A DNA stretch of 64,000 nucleotides from Nostoc sp. CHAB 5844 (GCF_020829595.1 NZ_JAIVFW010000010.1:62001-126000); one strand, 5' to 3'. Shown: positions 36,354 to 45,919, counted from the stretch's first letter. Notes: generated from the letters alone by a model not told the origin. Made by a program: numbers and translations.

Positions 36354-36422
36354 TAACATGATGAAGCTAACAGCAGTTTTTTTCAAAAAAATAAGTATTT
36401 TTGACCAAAAGTAGGGCAGCAT

Positions 36423-37115
36423 TTGCAAGCAAAAGAGATTAAGGAGCAGTTAAAATCACTTATCGAGGATGCCTCCACGATAGATCCAAACCTAGCGAGA
36501 AAATTGCATGAAATTAATCGTTGGGTTAAAGATATTAAGTTAGGTTCCCTGACGGCAAAACCATTGGTTCTGGCTTTTCTTTTAGAAGTAATTACGGATT
36601 CTACGATTTGGCTATTAATTCAATCTTTACCTTCCGAAGCAGAAAAACAAGCTAAGTTAGCCCAAATGACCCCCAATGAAAGGTATTGGTATAGTTATCT
36701 ATTTCCTAAGTGGATTAATGCAACTGATTCTAAATTTTATATTTGGAAGCAAAAATTAATGTCCGGTGAATTTAATCAAGTTGATGATGATATTATTAAA
36801 TCAATAGCTCAAGATATTGTCAGTCGTGAAGGCAGTTTTTGGCAGCGTTATATTGCCGACCTTTCTATGGCAACAGATTTAATCGTCAGCAGTCGGAACA
36901 ATCAACCTCTATGTATTCAAGTTACTAGTGTATCTGGAGAATTAAGTAACCAAAAGTATCATGACTGGAAAAATACACTTAACTTGTGGGAGATAGAAAG
37001 AGGATTATTTGTCAGTTACAATCCCAAAGATGCTAATTTTATTAATCAGTTAGTCAACGTTGCTCTGTATAACAGTGATTATCTTGCTGACGGCAAATAT
37101 CTAAAATTTGCTTAA
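36423..37115 (+). CDS. Unknown protein with a degenerate nuclease-like motif
   Basis: 230 residues, not recognised. The N-terminal half is helical and includes a hydrophobic run (LVLAFLLEVITDSTIWLLIQSLP). The C-terminal half has ATDLIVSSRNNQPLCIQVTSVSGELSNQKYHDW, which is shaped like the D-x(n)-E-x-K core of restriction-type nucleases but has Gln and Thr where the metal-binding Glu and Lys would be. A role as an inactive or altered nuclease is inference. The only usable start is TTG at 36423; the first in-frame ATG lies about 80 codons in. It is 45 bases from the next gene and likely co-transcribed with it. Confidence 0.6.
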   Translation: MQAKEIKEQLKSLIEDASTIDPNLARKLHEINRWVKDIKLGSLTAKPLVLAFLLEVITDSTIWLLIQSLPSEAEKQAKLAQMTPNERYWYSYLFPKWINATDSKFYIWKQKLMSGEFNQVDDDIIKSIAQDIVSREGSFWQRYIADLSMATDLIVSSRNNQPLCIQVTSVSGELSNQKYHDWKNTLNLWEIERGLFVSYNPKDANFINQLVNVALYNSDYLADGKYLKFA

Positions 37116-37159
37116 TCTTCTGATGTATTTAATACAGTTAACTGTTTATCACAGCCTTT

Positions 37160-37582
37160 ATGCCTAACCAACGTGAAACTGCAAGCTACGAAGGACAATT
37201 AGACAAATTTGCCCAAGCATTAGCAACAGCTAGAAAAATGCAACAAGATTGGCTAACTTACGGGTTAGATTTTGTCCATATTTATATTGAAGATGTTGAT
37301 GGAGACTGGCTGGAAACTTGGGGACATGATGAAATTTTAGGTAATCCTTTATTGGACGCTATTAAAGAATTTTTAGTAAGTGATGATGTATTAGCTGTGC
37401 AGGTAAGACAACAATTAGGGAAAAAATCGCTGTTTGATTTCGCAGTTAACTTAGCAGAATGTGAAAGAATTATTGAACAGAGTGACAGATTATCTGCGAT
37501 TAAAAATTTGTTAGCTGATGATGACGGGGATAATGTAGAAGTCGGGAATTTAGCAAATCAGCTTGTAGAAAAATTCTTCTAG
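37160..37582 (+). CDS. Small acidic protein of unknown function
   Basis: 140 residues, predicted helical and strongly acidic (AIKNLLADDDGDNVEVGN; FVHIYIEDVDGDWLETWGHDEIL). No signal peptide, membrane segment or known motif. It follows the preceding unknown gene after 44 bases on the same strand, so the two may work together, for example as an acidic inhibitor or partner. There is no direct evidence for that. ATG start at 37160. Confidence 0.6.
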   Translation: MPNQRETASYEGQLDKFAQALATARKMQQDWLTYGLDFVHIYIEDVDGDWLETWGHDEILGNPLLDAIKEFLVSDDVLAVQVRQQLGKKSLFDFAVNLAECERIIEQSDRLSAIKNLLADDDGDNVEVGNLANQLVEKFF

Positions 37583-37947
37583 TAACTATAGCAATCTGAT
37601 TTGATTTGGAGAAATTATTTGTGTAGGGGGAGGGAGAATAGAGAACAGTAACCCCCCAAAATAATTGTTGGGTTCCACTACCCTACGGGAATCCACCCTT
37701 CGGGTGTCTACGTTACACCCAACCTAAAAAAATTTATGAGTTGTAGCAAAAGTCTGAAAAAGCAAGACAATTGCTAAAATTTGTGTATAATGAACTACAT
37801 TTAAACAGAATTGTAAAAATACTTAGATGCAATCGCCGCAATTATGCAGCGTCTACAAGTTAAGCTGGATGAAAGTAGCGATTCATTGCGTTTTTTTAGA
37901 GAAAAACGTTCTGTTAGTTTTTAATTTTTCTGCTTGAGAAACCCGGA
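37583..37947. other. Intergenic region upstream of terC, with a repeat
   Basis: 365 bases. At about 37668-37725 is a dispersed repeat with ends TTGGGTTCCACTACCC and GTGTCTACGTTACACCCAA and inner hairpins such as ACCCTTCGGGT. The remainder before the TerC gene is AT-rich. I looked for a yybP-ykoY manganese riboswitch, often found before terC genes, and could not see one. Confidence 0.5.
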
Positions 37948-38667
37948 ATGCTAGACAGCATATTTGATTATCTCCACTTTCATTTCAGCATCGAAGCCCC
38001 GATAGTCCTACTAATCCTAGTGTTTTTAGAGGCGGTGCTATCAGCTGACAATGCGATCGCTCTCGCCGCGATCGCGCAAGGATTAGAAGACAAAGAACTA
38101 GAACGTCAGGCACTAAACTTTGGTTTAGTCATTGCCTACGTGCTGCGAATTACCCTAATTTTGACTGCTACGTGGGTACAAAATTTCTGGCAATTTGAAC
38201 TTTTAGGTGCTGCTTACCTATTGTGGCTGGTGTTCCAACACTTTACCTCAGAAGAAACAGAAGACTCTCACCATCACGGGCCAAGGTTTAATTCTGTGTT
38301 ACAAGCCATACCTGTAATTGCATTTACAGACTTGGCCTTTTCTTTAGATAGCGTGACAACCGCGCTCGCAGTTTCTCAAGAACGATGGTTGGTACTAACT
38401 GGTGCCACTATTGGGATTATTACACTGCGATTCATGGCTGGCTTGTTTATCCGCTGGTTAGATGAATATGCCAATCTTGAAGACGCAGGTTATGTAACTG
38501 TAGCATTGGTGGGTTTGCGTTTGTTATTGAAAGTCGTCAATGATGATTTAGTACCACCAGAATGGTTAATGATCACGGCGATCGCCCTAATTTTAGCTTG
38601 GGGATTTTCTAAACGCACTGCGAGCGCCTCACCCCAAGCAGAACAGGAGAAAACCGAAAAATTCTGA
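37948..38667 (+). CDS. TerC-family integral membrane protein
   Basis: 239 residues, seven or so hydrophobic segments. The TerC core is clear: PIVLLILVFLEAVLSADNAIALAAIAQG, with the acidic ExxLSxDN motif, and its counterpart IAFTDLAFSLDSVTTALAVSQ, with DLAFSxDS. The two conserved Asp-containing helices are thought to bind a divalent metal, and relatives export manganese. The tail after about residue 225 is hydrophilic. Despite the name, tellurium resistance is unlikely to be its task. ATG at 37948; no operon partner. Confidence 0.9.
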   Translation: MLDSIFDYLHFHFSIEAPIVLLILVFLEAVLSADNAIALAAIAQGLEDKELERQALNFGLVIAYVLRITLILTATWVQNFWQFELLGAAYLLWLVFQHFTSEETEDSHHHGPRFNSVLQAIPVIAFTDLAFSLDSVTTALAVSQERWLVLTGATIGIITLRFMAGLFIRWLDEYANLEDAGYVTVALVGLRLLLKVVNDDLVPPEWLMITAIALILAWGFSKRTASASPQAEQEKTEKF

Positions 38668-38728
38668 ATTCTGAAGTCTGAAGTCTGAAGTTTTATTTTT
38701 CATACTTCATACTTCACACTTCATACTT
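38662..38728. repeat. Two heptameric repeat arrays (TTCTGAA/GTCTGAA and CATACTT)
   Basis: First array 38662-38689: TTCTGAA twice, GTCTGAA twice. Second 38701-38728: CATACTT, CATACTT, CACACTT, CATACTT. They fill the space between the convergent terC and ndk genes and overlap the end of the terC coding region by a few bases. Confidence 0.75.
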
Positions 38729-38731
38729 ATT

Positions 38732-39181
38732 TTATTCGTGCAACCAAGGGAATAAATGTGGTTGCCAATTAACTAATTCTTCATCTTTAAACCACAAAGC
38801 AACTTCTCTTTGTGCAGTTTCGGGAGCATCAGAACCGTGAATTAAGTTGCGCCCGATATTGATGCCAAAATCGCCACGAATCGTTCCTGGCTCTGCTGTT
38901 AAAGGATTGGTTGCCCCAATAATCTTTCTGGCGGAAGCAATTACACCATCACCTTCCCAAACCATCGCTATTACCGGGCCAGAAGTGATAAATTCGACTA
39001 AGCTACCAAAAAAGGGTCGTTCCCGGTGAACATCATAATGTTGTTCCGCCAATTCTCGACTAACTTGAAGAAACTTCAACCCAACAAGGGTAAAACCTTT
39101 AGTTTCAAACCGACGAATAATTTCACCAATCAGTTTACGTTGTACGCCATCAGGCTTAATCGCTAAAAATGTGCGTTCCAA
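38732..39181 (-). CDS. ndk: Nucleoside-diphosphate kinase
   Basis: Balances nucleoside triphosphate pools by moving the gamma phosphate through a phospho-histidine. The 149 residues are full length. The family motif [20 protein letters not shown] contains the phosphorylated His115, and the N-terminal [19 protein letters not shown] is typical. The ATG at 39181 is unambiguous. It is convergent with terC and divergent from speA, with heptamer arrays on both sides. Confidence 0.97.
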   Translation of the reverse strand: MERTFLAIKPDGVQRKLIGEIIRRFETKGFTLVGLKFLQVSRELAEQHYDVHRERPFFGSLVEFITSGPVIAMVWEGDGVIASARKIIGATNPLTAEPGTIRGDFGINIGRNLIHGSDAPETAQREVALWFKDEELVNWQPHLFPWLHE

Positions 39182-39213
39182 AGCTGTCTCCCAAAACTTA
39201 ATAAAGTTTTTAT

Positions 39214-39307
39214 TTAGTCCTTTGTCATTTGTCGTTTGTCCTTTGTCATAGTCTCAAAATAAACAACCAATAACCAATGACCAATGACCAATGACAATTA
39301 ACCAATC
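39214..39307. repeat. Opposed heptameric repeat arrays between ndk and speA
   Basis: 39214-39248 holds five units (TTAGTCC, TTTGTCA, TTTGTCG, TTTGTCC, TTTGTCA). 39266-39307 holds six units of the complementary type (ACCAATA, three ACCAATG, ACAATTA, ACCAATC). The two arrays are partly complementary (TTGGTCA type against its reverse) and lie in the divergent promoter region. Confidence 0.75.
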
Positions 39308-39400
39308 AGAGTTTATCTCAGAAATCATCTCCGGGTGCATATCCATTACCAGATGAATGCGTTAAATTGTTTATTCGTGGGTGAAACACAGAGGTCAGAA

Positions 39401-41419
39401 ATGGGTGTTGAGTCAACTGCTACATCTGATGAGGTGGTACAACTACCGTCTAATGGTCATAAATCTGAAGTGAAAAATCACAAACAAAAAAAGTTATTAC
39501 CACCTAGCACTACCGCAAGCGATTTGCCTCGCGCCTGGAAAATCGAGGATAGCGAAGCATTGTACCGCATTGAAGGATGGGGGCAACCTTATTTTTCGAT
39601 TAACGCAGCTGGTCATATTACTGTTTCCCCGAAAGGCGATCGCGGGGGTTCTCTGGACTTATTTGAATTAGTCAATGCTTTAAAACAACGTAATTTAGGG
39701 CTACCCATGCTGATTCGGTTTTCTGATATTTTGGAAGACCGGATTGAACGATTAAACGCTTGTTTTGCCAAAGCGATCGCTCGTTATAACTACCCAGGTG
39801 TTTATCGTGGTGTGTTTCCTGTCAAGTGCAACCAGCAACGGCATTTGATTGAAGATTTAGTCAAATTTGGTAAACCCCATCAATTTGGTTTAGAAGCCGG
39901 TTCTAAGCCGGAATTAATGATTGCTTTGGCTTTATTGGATACCCCAGGAGCCTTGCTCGTTTGCAACGGCTACAAAGACCGGGAATACATCGAAACAGCG
40001 ATGTTAGCTCAAAGACTAGGCCAAACACCAATTATCGTTTTAGAGCAGATTGAAGAAGTCGATTTAGTCATAGCTGCCAATCGCCAGTTAGGAATTAAGC
40101 CAATTCTCGGAGTCCGCGCCAAACTCAGCACCCAAGGAATGGGACGCTGGGGAACCTCCAGTGGCGATCGCGCCAAATTTGGTTTAACCATGCCAGAAAT
40201 TATCGAAGCCGTGGACAAATTGCGCGAAGCCGAATTAATTGAGTCTTTGCAGTTATTGCATTTCCATATCGGTTCGCAGATTTCTGCCATTAATGTGATT
40301 AAAGATGCCATCCAAGAAGCCAGCCGCATTTACGTAGAGTTGGCGATGTTGGGAGCAGATATGAGATATCTCGATGTTGGCGGTGGCTTGGGTGTAGACT
40401 ACGACGGTTCCCAAACCAACTTCTACGCCTCGAAAAATTACAATATGCAGAACTATGCCAACGATATCGTGGCAGAGTTAAAAGATACCTGTGCCGAACG
40501 GCAAATTCCCGTACCTACACTGATCAGTGAAAGTGGCAGGGCGATCGCCTCTCACCAATCAGTACTGATTTTTGATGTTCTCAGTACCAGCGATGTCCCC
40601 CTGAATCCGCCAGAACCTCCACAAGAGGGAGAATCGCCAATTATTAATTACCTGTGGGAAACTTACCAATCGATTAATAAAGAGAATTACCAAGAGTTTT
40701 TCCACGACGCAACGCAATTCAAAGAAGAAGCCATTAGCCGCTTTAACTTAGGAATTTTGCGCTTGCGCGAACGTGCCAAAGCCGAACGACTGTACTGGGC
40801 TTGCTGTCAAAAAATTTTAGACATTACTAGGCAGCAAGATTACGTACCAGACGAACTGGAAGACCTTGAAAAAATTATGGCTTCCATTTATTACATTAAT
40901 TTATCAGTGTTTCAATCAGCACCAGATTGTTGGGCGATCGACCAGTTATTTCCCATCATGCCAATCCATCGCCTCGATGAAGAACCAACGCGGCGGGGAA
41001 TTTTGGCAGACCTCACCTGCGACAGTGATGGCAAAATAGACCGCTTTATTGACCTGCGCGATGTCAAATCAGTTTTAGAACTGCACACCTTCCACCCAGG
41101 AGAACCCTATTACTTAGGTATGTTCCTGAATGGCGCTTACCAAGAAATCATGGGCAACCTGCACAACTTGTTTGGGGACACCAACGCTGTTCACATTCAA
41201 CTGACACCCAAAGGATACCAAATTCAACACGTCGTCAAAGGCGACACCATGAGTGAAGTAGTAAGCTACGTACAGTATGACTCAGAAGATATGGTGGAAC
41301 ACATCCGCCAGCGCTGCGAGAAAGCCTTAGAAGAAAAACGTATTACCCTCGCAGAATCTCAACGGCTCATGCAAACCTACGAGCAAAGCCTCAGACGATA
41401 CACGTATTTGAATAGCTAA
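39401..41419 (+). CDS. speA: Biosynthetic arginine decarboxylase
   Basis: Pyridoxal-phosphate enzyme making agmatine from arginine, first step of polyamine synthesis. The 672-residue product has the fold-III barrel with the PLP lysine in GVFPVKCNQQRHLIEDLVKFG (Lys142), HFHIGSQISAI, YLDVGGGLGVDYDGSQ and SESGRAIASHQ, and a C-terminal beta domain. The ATG at 39401 is chosen because GAGG lies eight bases ahead and the protein from there (MGVESTATSDEVV) is normal. An in-frame ATG at 39335 would add 22 residues from the repeat region. Confidence 0.95.
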   Translation: MGVESTATSDEVVQLPSNGHKSEVKNHKQKKLLPPSTTASDLPRAWKIEDSEALYRIEGWGQPYFSINAAGHITVSPKGDRGGSLDLFELVNALKQRNLGLPMLIRFSDILEDRIERLNACFAKAIARYNYPGVYRGVFPVKCNQQRHLIEDLVKFGKPHQFGLEAGSKPELMIALALLDTPGALLVCNGYKDREYIETAMLAQRLGQTPIIVLEQIEEVDLVIAANRQLGIKPILGVRAKLSTQGMGRWGTSSGDRAKFGLTMPEIIEAVDKLREAELIESLQLLHFHIGSQISAINVIKDAIQEASRIYVELAMLGADMRYLDVGGGLGVDYDGSQTNFYASKNYNMQNYANDIVAELKDTCAERQIPVPTLISESGRAIASHQSVLIFDVLSTSDVPLNPPEPPQEGESPIINYLWETYQSINKENYQEFFHDATQFKEEAISRFNLGILRLRERAKAERLYWACCQKILDITRQQDYVPDELEDLEKIMASIYYINLSVFQSAPDCWAIDQLFPIMPIHRLDEEPTRRGILADLTCDSDGKIDRFIDLRDVKSVLELHTFHPGEPYYLGMFLNGAYQEIMGNLHNLFGDTNAVHIQLTPKGYQIQHVVKGDTMSEVVSYVQYDSEDMVEHIRQRCEKALEEKRITLAESQRLMQTYEQSLRRYTYLNS

Positions 41420-41423
41420 GAAG

Positions 41424-41482
41424 TAAAAAGTCAAAAGGCAAAAGATGAAATTTTTTACTTTTGCCTTTTACCTTTTGACTTT
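41424..41482. terminator. Heptamer-derived inverted repeat between convergent genes
   Basis: AAGTCAAAAGGCAAAAG on the left is matched by CTTTTGCC-TTTTACC-TTTTGACTT on the right, which has one extra heptamer unit. The loop region carries TTTTTTAC. It lies between the speA stop and the stop of the convergent nucleotidyltransferase gene and could stop transcription from both sides. Confidence 0.6.
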
Positions 41483-41484
41483 CA

Positions 41485-42651
41485 TTAACTAGCGTTTGTC
41501 CCCAGCAATTCTTCAATCGCTTGCCGTTCCAAAGGAGTATGAACTGGTGGTATTTGGCGAGCATCAGTAATCAGCCAGTCTAAAGCAGCTGCTTGCACAT
41601 CAATTGATGCGCCTGTTTTATCAACGCAGTAACGACCAAACACCAGCTTATCAACTAAGCGAACTCCAGGCCCCAAGCGCGACCATTCAAAAATTACGCT
41701 GTTATCTACCGTTGCGCCACTGCATATCCAGCAATTCGGGCCAATCATCGCCGGGCCGACGATTTTTGCTCCGTCTTCGATTCTGGTCATGCCACCGATG
41801 TAAACTGGGCCTGTGATATCTACTTTGTCCCAATTTACAGCCACATTTAAGCCAGTGTAGATCCCAGGGGCTACTTCATGGCCAGGAATTTGCACATTTT
41901 TAATTTCGCCTAGCAATACGCCACGAATCGCCCGCCAGTAGTCCGGGACTTTACCGATATCTACCCATTCAAAATCCATAGGAATGGCGTAGAAAGGCGC
42001 ACCAATTTCCACTAGTTTTGGGAATAACTGGCTACCGATGTCATATTCAATTCCAGAGGGAATGTACTTAAATACCTCTGGCTCAAAAATGTAAATCCCT
42101 GTGTTGATGTTGGTACTGAGGGCTTCTTCTGTTGAAGGTTTTTCTTGGAAAGCTTTGACTCGCCCATCGTCATCAGTGACGACAACACCGTAACTAGAAA
42201 CTTCTTCTAGGGGAACAGATTTAGAAATGATTGTCGCAATTGAGCCTTTGGATTTATGCCACTTCACAGCTGCTGTTAAATCCAAGTCAATTAAAGCATC
42301 ACCGCATAATACTACAAAGGTATCGTCAAAAAACGGTGAGAAATCTTGAATGCGTCGCATTCCTCCAGCAGAACCAATTGCTTCCCCTACTAATTTACCG
42401 TCGTCAATTTTTCCTTCAAAAGAATAGGCAATTTGTACACCAAACCGCTGACCGTCGCGGAAATAGTTTTCAATTTCCTCAGCCAAATGGCTAACGTTGA
42501 CCATAATCTGGTCAAATCCGTGTTGGCGCAAAAGTTCCAGTAAAAATTCCATCACTGGCTTTTGCAGGATGGGAATCATCGGTTTGGGAGTCGTGTAGGT
42601 AATTGGACGAACGCGAGTACCCTTACCCGCCGCGAGAATCATCGCTTTCAT
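41485..42651 (-). CDS. Sugar-1-phosphate nucleotidyltransferase
   Basis: 388 residues. The N-terminal Rossmann-type domain opens with MKAMILAAGKGTRVRPITYTTPKPMIPILQKPVMEF (the GxGTRxxPxTxxxPKPM pyrophosphorylase signature) and has GEAIGSAGGMRRIQ and LCGDALIDLDL. The C-terminal half is a left-handed beta helix (GPVYIGGMTRIEDGAKIVGPAMIGPNCWI). Such enzymes make NDP-glucose or GDP-mannose from the sugar phosphate. The cyanobacterial UDP-glucose pyrophosphorylase CugP has this same architecture, so UDP-glucose synthesis is a good guess, but sequence alone does not decide. It is downstream of scpA on the same strand, with about 260 bases between. Confidence 0.85.
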   Translation of the reverse strand: MKAMILAAGKGTRVRPITYTTPKPMIPILQKPVMEFLLELLRQHGFDQIMVNVSHLAEEIENYFRDGQRFGVQIAYSFEGKIDDGKLVGEAIGSAGGMRRIQDFSPFFDDTFVVLCGDALIDLDLTAAVKWHKSKGSIATIISKSVPLEEVSSYGVVVTDDDGRVKAFQEKPSTEEALSTNINTGIYIFEPEVFKYIPSGIEYDIGSQLFPKLVEIGAPFYAIPMDFEWVDIGKVPDYWRAIRGVLLGEIKNVQIPGHEVAPGIYTGLNVAVNWDKVDITGPVYIGGMTRIEDGAKIVGPAMIGPNCWICSGATVDNSVIFEWSRLGPGVRLVDKLVFGRYCVDKTGASIDVQAAALDWLITDARQIPPVHTPLERQAIEELLGTNAS

Positions 42652-42911
42652 AAAATTTTATTCCTCAACCACAAGCCAGTTTACTTTCAATGAGTGATAC
42701 TTAATCATCAGTTTTATTTTCTGCTCTAAGTAACTCCTAGAAACAGGGATAACAGGAATTTGCTGGTTGTTGCAACCATAGCGAGAGATAGATGACAAGC
42801 GTAGGCGTAGCCCAACCTAGGCATCGCTGATCTTTTAGATTTGCTAAAACTTAAAAAATAGCTTCGTTGTATCTGTGTAAATTACATATATTTTTAGTAC
42901 GAACCAGTAAT

Positions 42912-43739
42912 TTAGTTTATTGGCTGTTCTATTGGTTTTGGGATGTTAGTTGCATCTGTGATTAGGCGAATTTTAATCTCTTGGTAAAATTCCTCTTGAA
43001 ATAGCTCTACTTTAGATTGAGCCGACAATAACAGTAAAGCCCAAAAAACGCCAACTAGGTGGCTGTGTTCTGATTCGTGGCTAGAACCATTTTGGTGCGG
43101 TTGCTTCTTTTGAGACCACAATTGTACAAGCTGTTCTAGGGTCACATAATTTTGTTGTTGAAATAATTCTTGAGCAGCAAAATGCAGTATTTCCTCCAGT
43201 TCTCCGGCTACCTCGGTGAGATTTTCTTGGTGAGCCAATTCTAGCGCTTGCCGCATGGTTCTCACACTGGGCTGACGCTTGACACGAGTTGGTTTATCAA
43301 CTTTTTGGACAAGTTTTAGCTGGTTTGCCATCAGCTGCAATTGCTCAATTAGCTCTTGCAAGGTGACACGGCGCTTGGGCGGCGGCATAGCAGAGGGACG
43401 GCGGCGCAGGTGCAATTCCAAGGGCAGACGACGCTGATGTAAGAGGCCGTTTTCAATATCAGTTATGCCCTCATCTTCGAGAATTTCTTGGACATCTTCG
43501 GCAGTTGACCATTGCATCAAGGTGTTGGCTTTGAATAACACCAGCATTGATGCAGATAAAAAAGCCTGTCCAGATTGAGATAAGTCAGCTTCGTAGCCTC
43601 TTGCTGTTGCCTCCGGTGCCATAAATTCTAAATAGCGGTCAATCACCTCAATTACCTTGACATCCCAAGGGTCTATTTCCCCCCGTTCAGCTTGGTCAAT
43701 CAGGAGTGTTATCGTTTCTAATAGCTCGGAAGCATCCAT
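42912..43739 (-). CDS. scpA: Segregation and condensation protein A
   Basis: Kleisin subunit that bridges SMC heads in the bacterial condensin complex. The start MDASELLETITLLIDQAERGEIDPWDVKVIEVIDRYLEFM matches the N-terminal SMC-binding region. The middle contains RRPSAMPPPKRRVTLQELIEQLQLM, and the C-terminus has a winged-helix segment (TLEQLVQLWSQKKQP... FWALLLLSAQSKVELFQEEFYQEIKI). The ATG at 43739 is preferred over the upstream in-frame TTG at 43796. 275 residues is normal length. No scpB is seen in the window. Confidence 0.9.
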   Translation of the reverse strand: MDASELLETITLLIDQAERGEIDPWDVKVIEVIDRYLEFMAPEATARGYEADLSQSGQAFLSASMLVLFKANTLMQWSTAEDVQEILEDEGITDIENGLLHQRRLPLELHLRRRPSAMPPPKRRVTLQELIEQLQLMANQLKLVQKVDKPTRVKRQPSVRTMRQALELAHQENLTEVAGELEEILHFAAQELFQQQNYVTLEQLVQLWSQKKQPHQNGSSHESEHSHLVGVFWALLLLSAQSKVELFQEEFYQEIKIRLITDATNIPKPIEQPIN

Positions 43740-43884
43740 TCTGATTTCCGAATTATGGAAGTTGTGATTTGAGGTCGGTGAAACAAATCCCAGCAAAATG
43801 GTGTAGTTGATTTTTTATTTATGGACAAACTAATATATCATTAGGTTTTTATACTGGAGTTGAAGTAAGATAACTTAATAGTTA

Positions 43885-43912
43885 ATGGTCATTTGTCATT
43901 TGTCATTAGTTA
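43885..43912. repeat. Heptameric tandem repeat array (4 units)
   Basis: ATGGTCA, TTTGTCA, TTTGTCA, TTAGTTA in register, between scpA and the AI-2E family gene. Confidence 0.65.
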
Positions 43913-43936
43913 TATTCCCCCCTGCTCCCCTGCTGC

Positions 43937-45031
43937 CTAGTTTTTATAATCTTCTGGTGGGTCGTGGGGAATAGTTACGGTTGAGACGAAATTACCTCCT
44001 TTGTTACTTTTGATAGCATCGAAAGTGCCTTTAATCGTACCAGCGATAGGAACAGCCACAAGTGTACCTAACAATCCAGCAATTTCAAATCCCATCAAAA
44101 TAGAGACAAAAATCCAAATTGGATTGAGACCTATAAAGTCACCCAGCAATTTGGGTGCTAAGAGATTATCTTTAATTTGTTGCATAAAAATCGCTGCTAT
44201 GGCAACTTGCACTGCTAACCAGCCATTTTGTAGCATTACCAAAATTGTGACTAAACCAATGCCTAGTGTCGCCCCAATAAAGGGAATAAGTTCTGATAAA
44301 CCAATGAATATGGCAAATAATAGGGCAAAAGGAACTTTCATGCCAATAAAAATCGGTGTAAGAGTCACTACCATGAATAGACCTAGTAATAATTGACTCA
44401 AGAAAAATCTTTGAAAATTCAGCTGCAAAGATACTGTTAAAGGCACGCCAATATGAGATGGCAAAAGATTTATCAAACCGTACCAGAAGCGATCGCCATA
44501 CAAAAGCATATAAAATGCCAGTACAACTACTAATACAAGATTTAATAATCCTGATAGCAAAGTTCCTGCCACACCCACTGCACTAGAAGCCAACTGTTGC
44601 ACTATATTTTGAATGCTGGCATTGATTTGATTACTCAACACTCGTAAATCTAAAGGTAAACGTCGCTTTTGGGCAAATGCCTCAAGCTGTTCTAGATTTG
44701 CTTGACTAGCGGTTAACCAATCTGGAATTTTATTCAAAAGTTGAATTGTTTGATCAATGACTATCGGGACTAAAGTAACGCCTAAAATCACCACTAGAGT
44801 TAATGTCATCAGCAAAACTATGATGACTGCCTGTGTACGTGTGATGCGAGCGCGTTCAAAGAATTTAACTGGATAATTAAGTAAAAACGCTAGAATTGCG
44901 GCAATGCTCAAAATGGTAATCGGATGCTTAAAATAGTTGAAAAGTACTGACAGTAGCCAAACATTGAGAGCGATAATTGGGCCGCTCAGACCGTAGAATA
45001 ACAGAGTTTGCAGAGAGGCTGAACGGCGCAT
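43937..45031 (-). CDS. AI-2E family membrane transporter
   Basis: 364 residues with about eight hydrophobic helices, including two at the N-terminus (LLFYGLSGPIIALNVWLLSVLF and ILSIAAILAFLLNYPV). There follow an extended region with IPDWLTASQANLEQLEAFAQ, a helical hairpin, and the conserved LIPFIGATLGIGL and GFEIAGLLGTLVAVPIAGTIKG near the end. This is the AI-2E/TqsA/PerM family of permeases. In E. coli one member exports autoinducer-2, while others act in ion or cell-wall homeostasis. The transported compound here is unknown. ATG at 45031. Confidence 0.9.
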   Translation of the reverse strand: MRRSASLQTLLFYGLSGPIIALNVWLLSVLFNYFKHPITILSIAAILAFLLNYPVKFFERARITRTQAVIIVLLMTLTLVVILGVTLVPIVIDQTIQLLNKIPDWLTASQANLEQLEAFAQKRRLPLDLRVLSNQINASIQNIVQQLASSAVGVAGTLLSGLLNLVLVVVLAFYMLLYGDRFWYGLINLLPSHIGVPLTVSLQLNFQRFFLSQLLLGLFMVVTLTPIFIGMKVPFALLFAIFIGLSELIPFIGATLGIGLVTILVMLQNGWLAVQVAIAAIFMQQIKDNLLAPKLLGDFIGLNPIWIFVSILMGFEIAGLLGTLVAVPIAGTIKGTFDAIKSNKGGNFVSTVTIPHDPPEDYKN

Positions 45032-45244
45032 TGGATTTAATGCTTTAGATAGTTCTGGAATAAATTTGGGAAACTGGCATTGATACTAGTACAACTTGGC
45101 GAAAATAAGCACAGCAGCGCAAATGCTTAAAAAGCTTGCAGTATAAGTATTCTTACTTTTTACTTTTGCCTGATTGTACTAACCATGATTTATAGATATT
45201 TTTAACAAAGCCCTGTATAAGTGTATCTGTTATAGAGGAAATAT

Positions 45245-45892
45245 ATGACGATGAACACCATAGCTGACCTCCGCAAAGACTACACATTACAAGACTTAAC
45301 TGAAACTGAGGTTGACCCTAATCCATTTATACAATTTAAAAAATGGTTTGAGCAGGCATTAGCCGCTCAATTACCAGAACCTAATGCGATGACTTTGGCT
45401 ACGGCAACACCAGATGCTAAACCAGCGGCTAGAATGGTGCTACTTAAAGACTTTGATGAACGAGGTTTTGTATTTTTTACCAATTACAACAGTCACAAAG
45501 GACAAGAACTTGCAGAAAATCCGCAAGCAGCTTTGGTTTTTTGGTGGGCAGAACTAGAACGTCAAGTCCGAATTTGTGGTCATGTAGAGAAAGTTTCGCA
45601 AGCAGAGTCAGATGGGTATTTTAATAGTCGTCCTGCCAACAGTCGCTTAGGTGCGTGGGTTTCTCAGCAAAGCGAAGTTATAGAAAGCCGAGAACTTCTA
45701 GAACAGCGAATGCAGGAGTTTCAAAGTAAATATGAAAATCAGGAAATTCCCCGTCCTCCGCATTGGGGAGGCTTAAGAGTCATCCCTTCAGAAATTGAGT
45801 TTTGGCAAGGTCGTCCTAGCAGACTACACGATCGCTTGCTTTATACTCTTTTAGATAATGGTAGTTGGAAAATTGAACGATTATCTCCTTAG
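45245..45892 (+). CDS. pdxH: Pyridoxamine/pyridoxine 5'-phosphate oxidase
   Basis: FMN enzyme making pyridoxal 5'-phosphate. The 215-residue product shows the family order: [26 protein letters not shown]-type N-terminus, [41 protein letters not shown] (the FMN-binding region), and the C-terminal signature [32 protein letters not shown]. The ribosome site GAGGAA is about six bases upstream of the ATG at 45245. Single gene. Confidence 0.96.
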   Translation: MTMNTIADLRKDYTLQDLTETEVDPNPFIQFKKWFEQALAAQLPEPNAMTLATATPDAKPAARMVLLKDFDERGFVFFTNYNSHKGQELAENPQAALVFWWAELERQVRICGHVEKVSQAESDGYFNSRPANSRLGAWVSQQSEVIESRELLEQRMQEFQSKYENQEIPRPPHWGGLRVIPSEIEFWQGRPSRLHDRLLYTLLDNGSWKIERLSP

Positions 45893-45919
45893 AGGCTAGA
45901 GGCTAGGGGTAAAAAAACT

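Noticed and set aside
37583-37947. yybP-ykoY manganese riboswitch or leader peptide ahead of terC
   Set aside because: The conserved riboswitch core could not be found; two small open frames (from 37826 and 37843) lack ribosome sites and similarity to anything.
44001-44396. 131-codon plus-strand open frame
   Set aside because: Antisense of the AI-2E family transporter gene; Ile/Lys/Pro-rich shadow.
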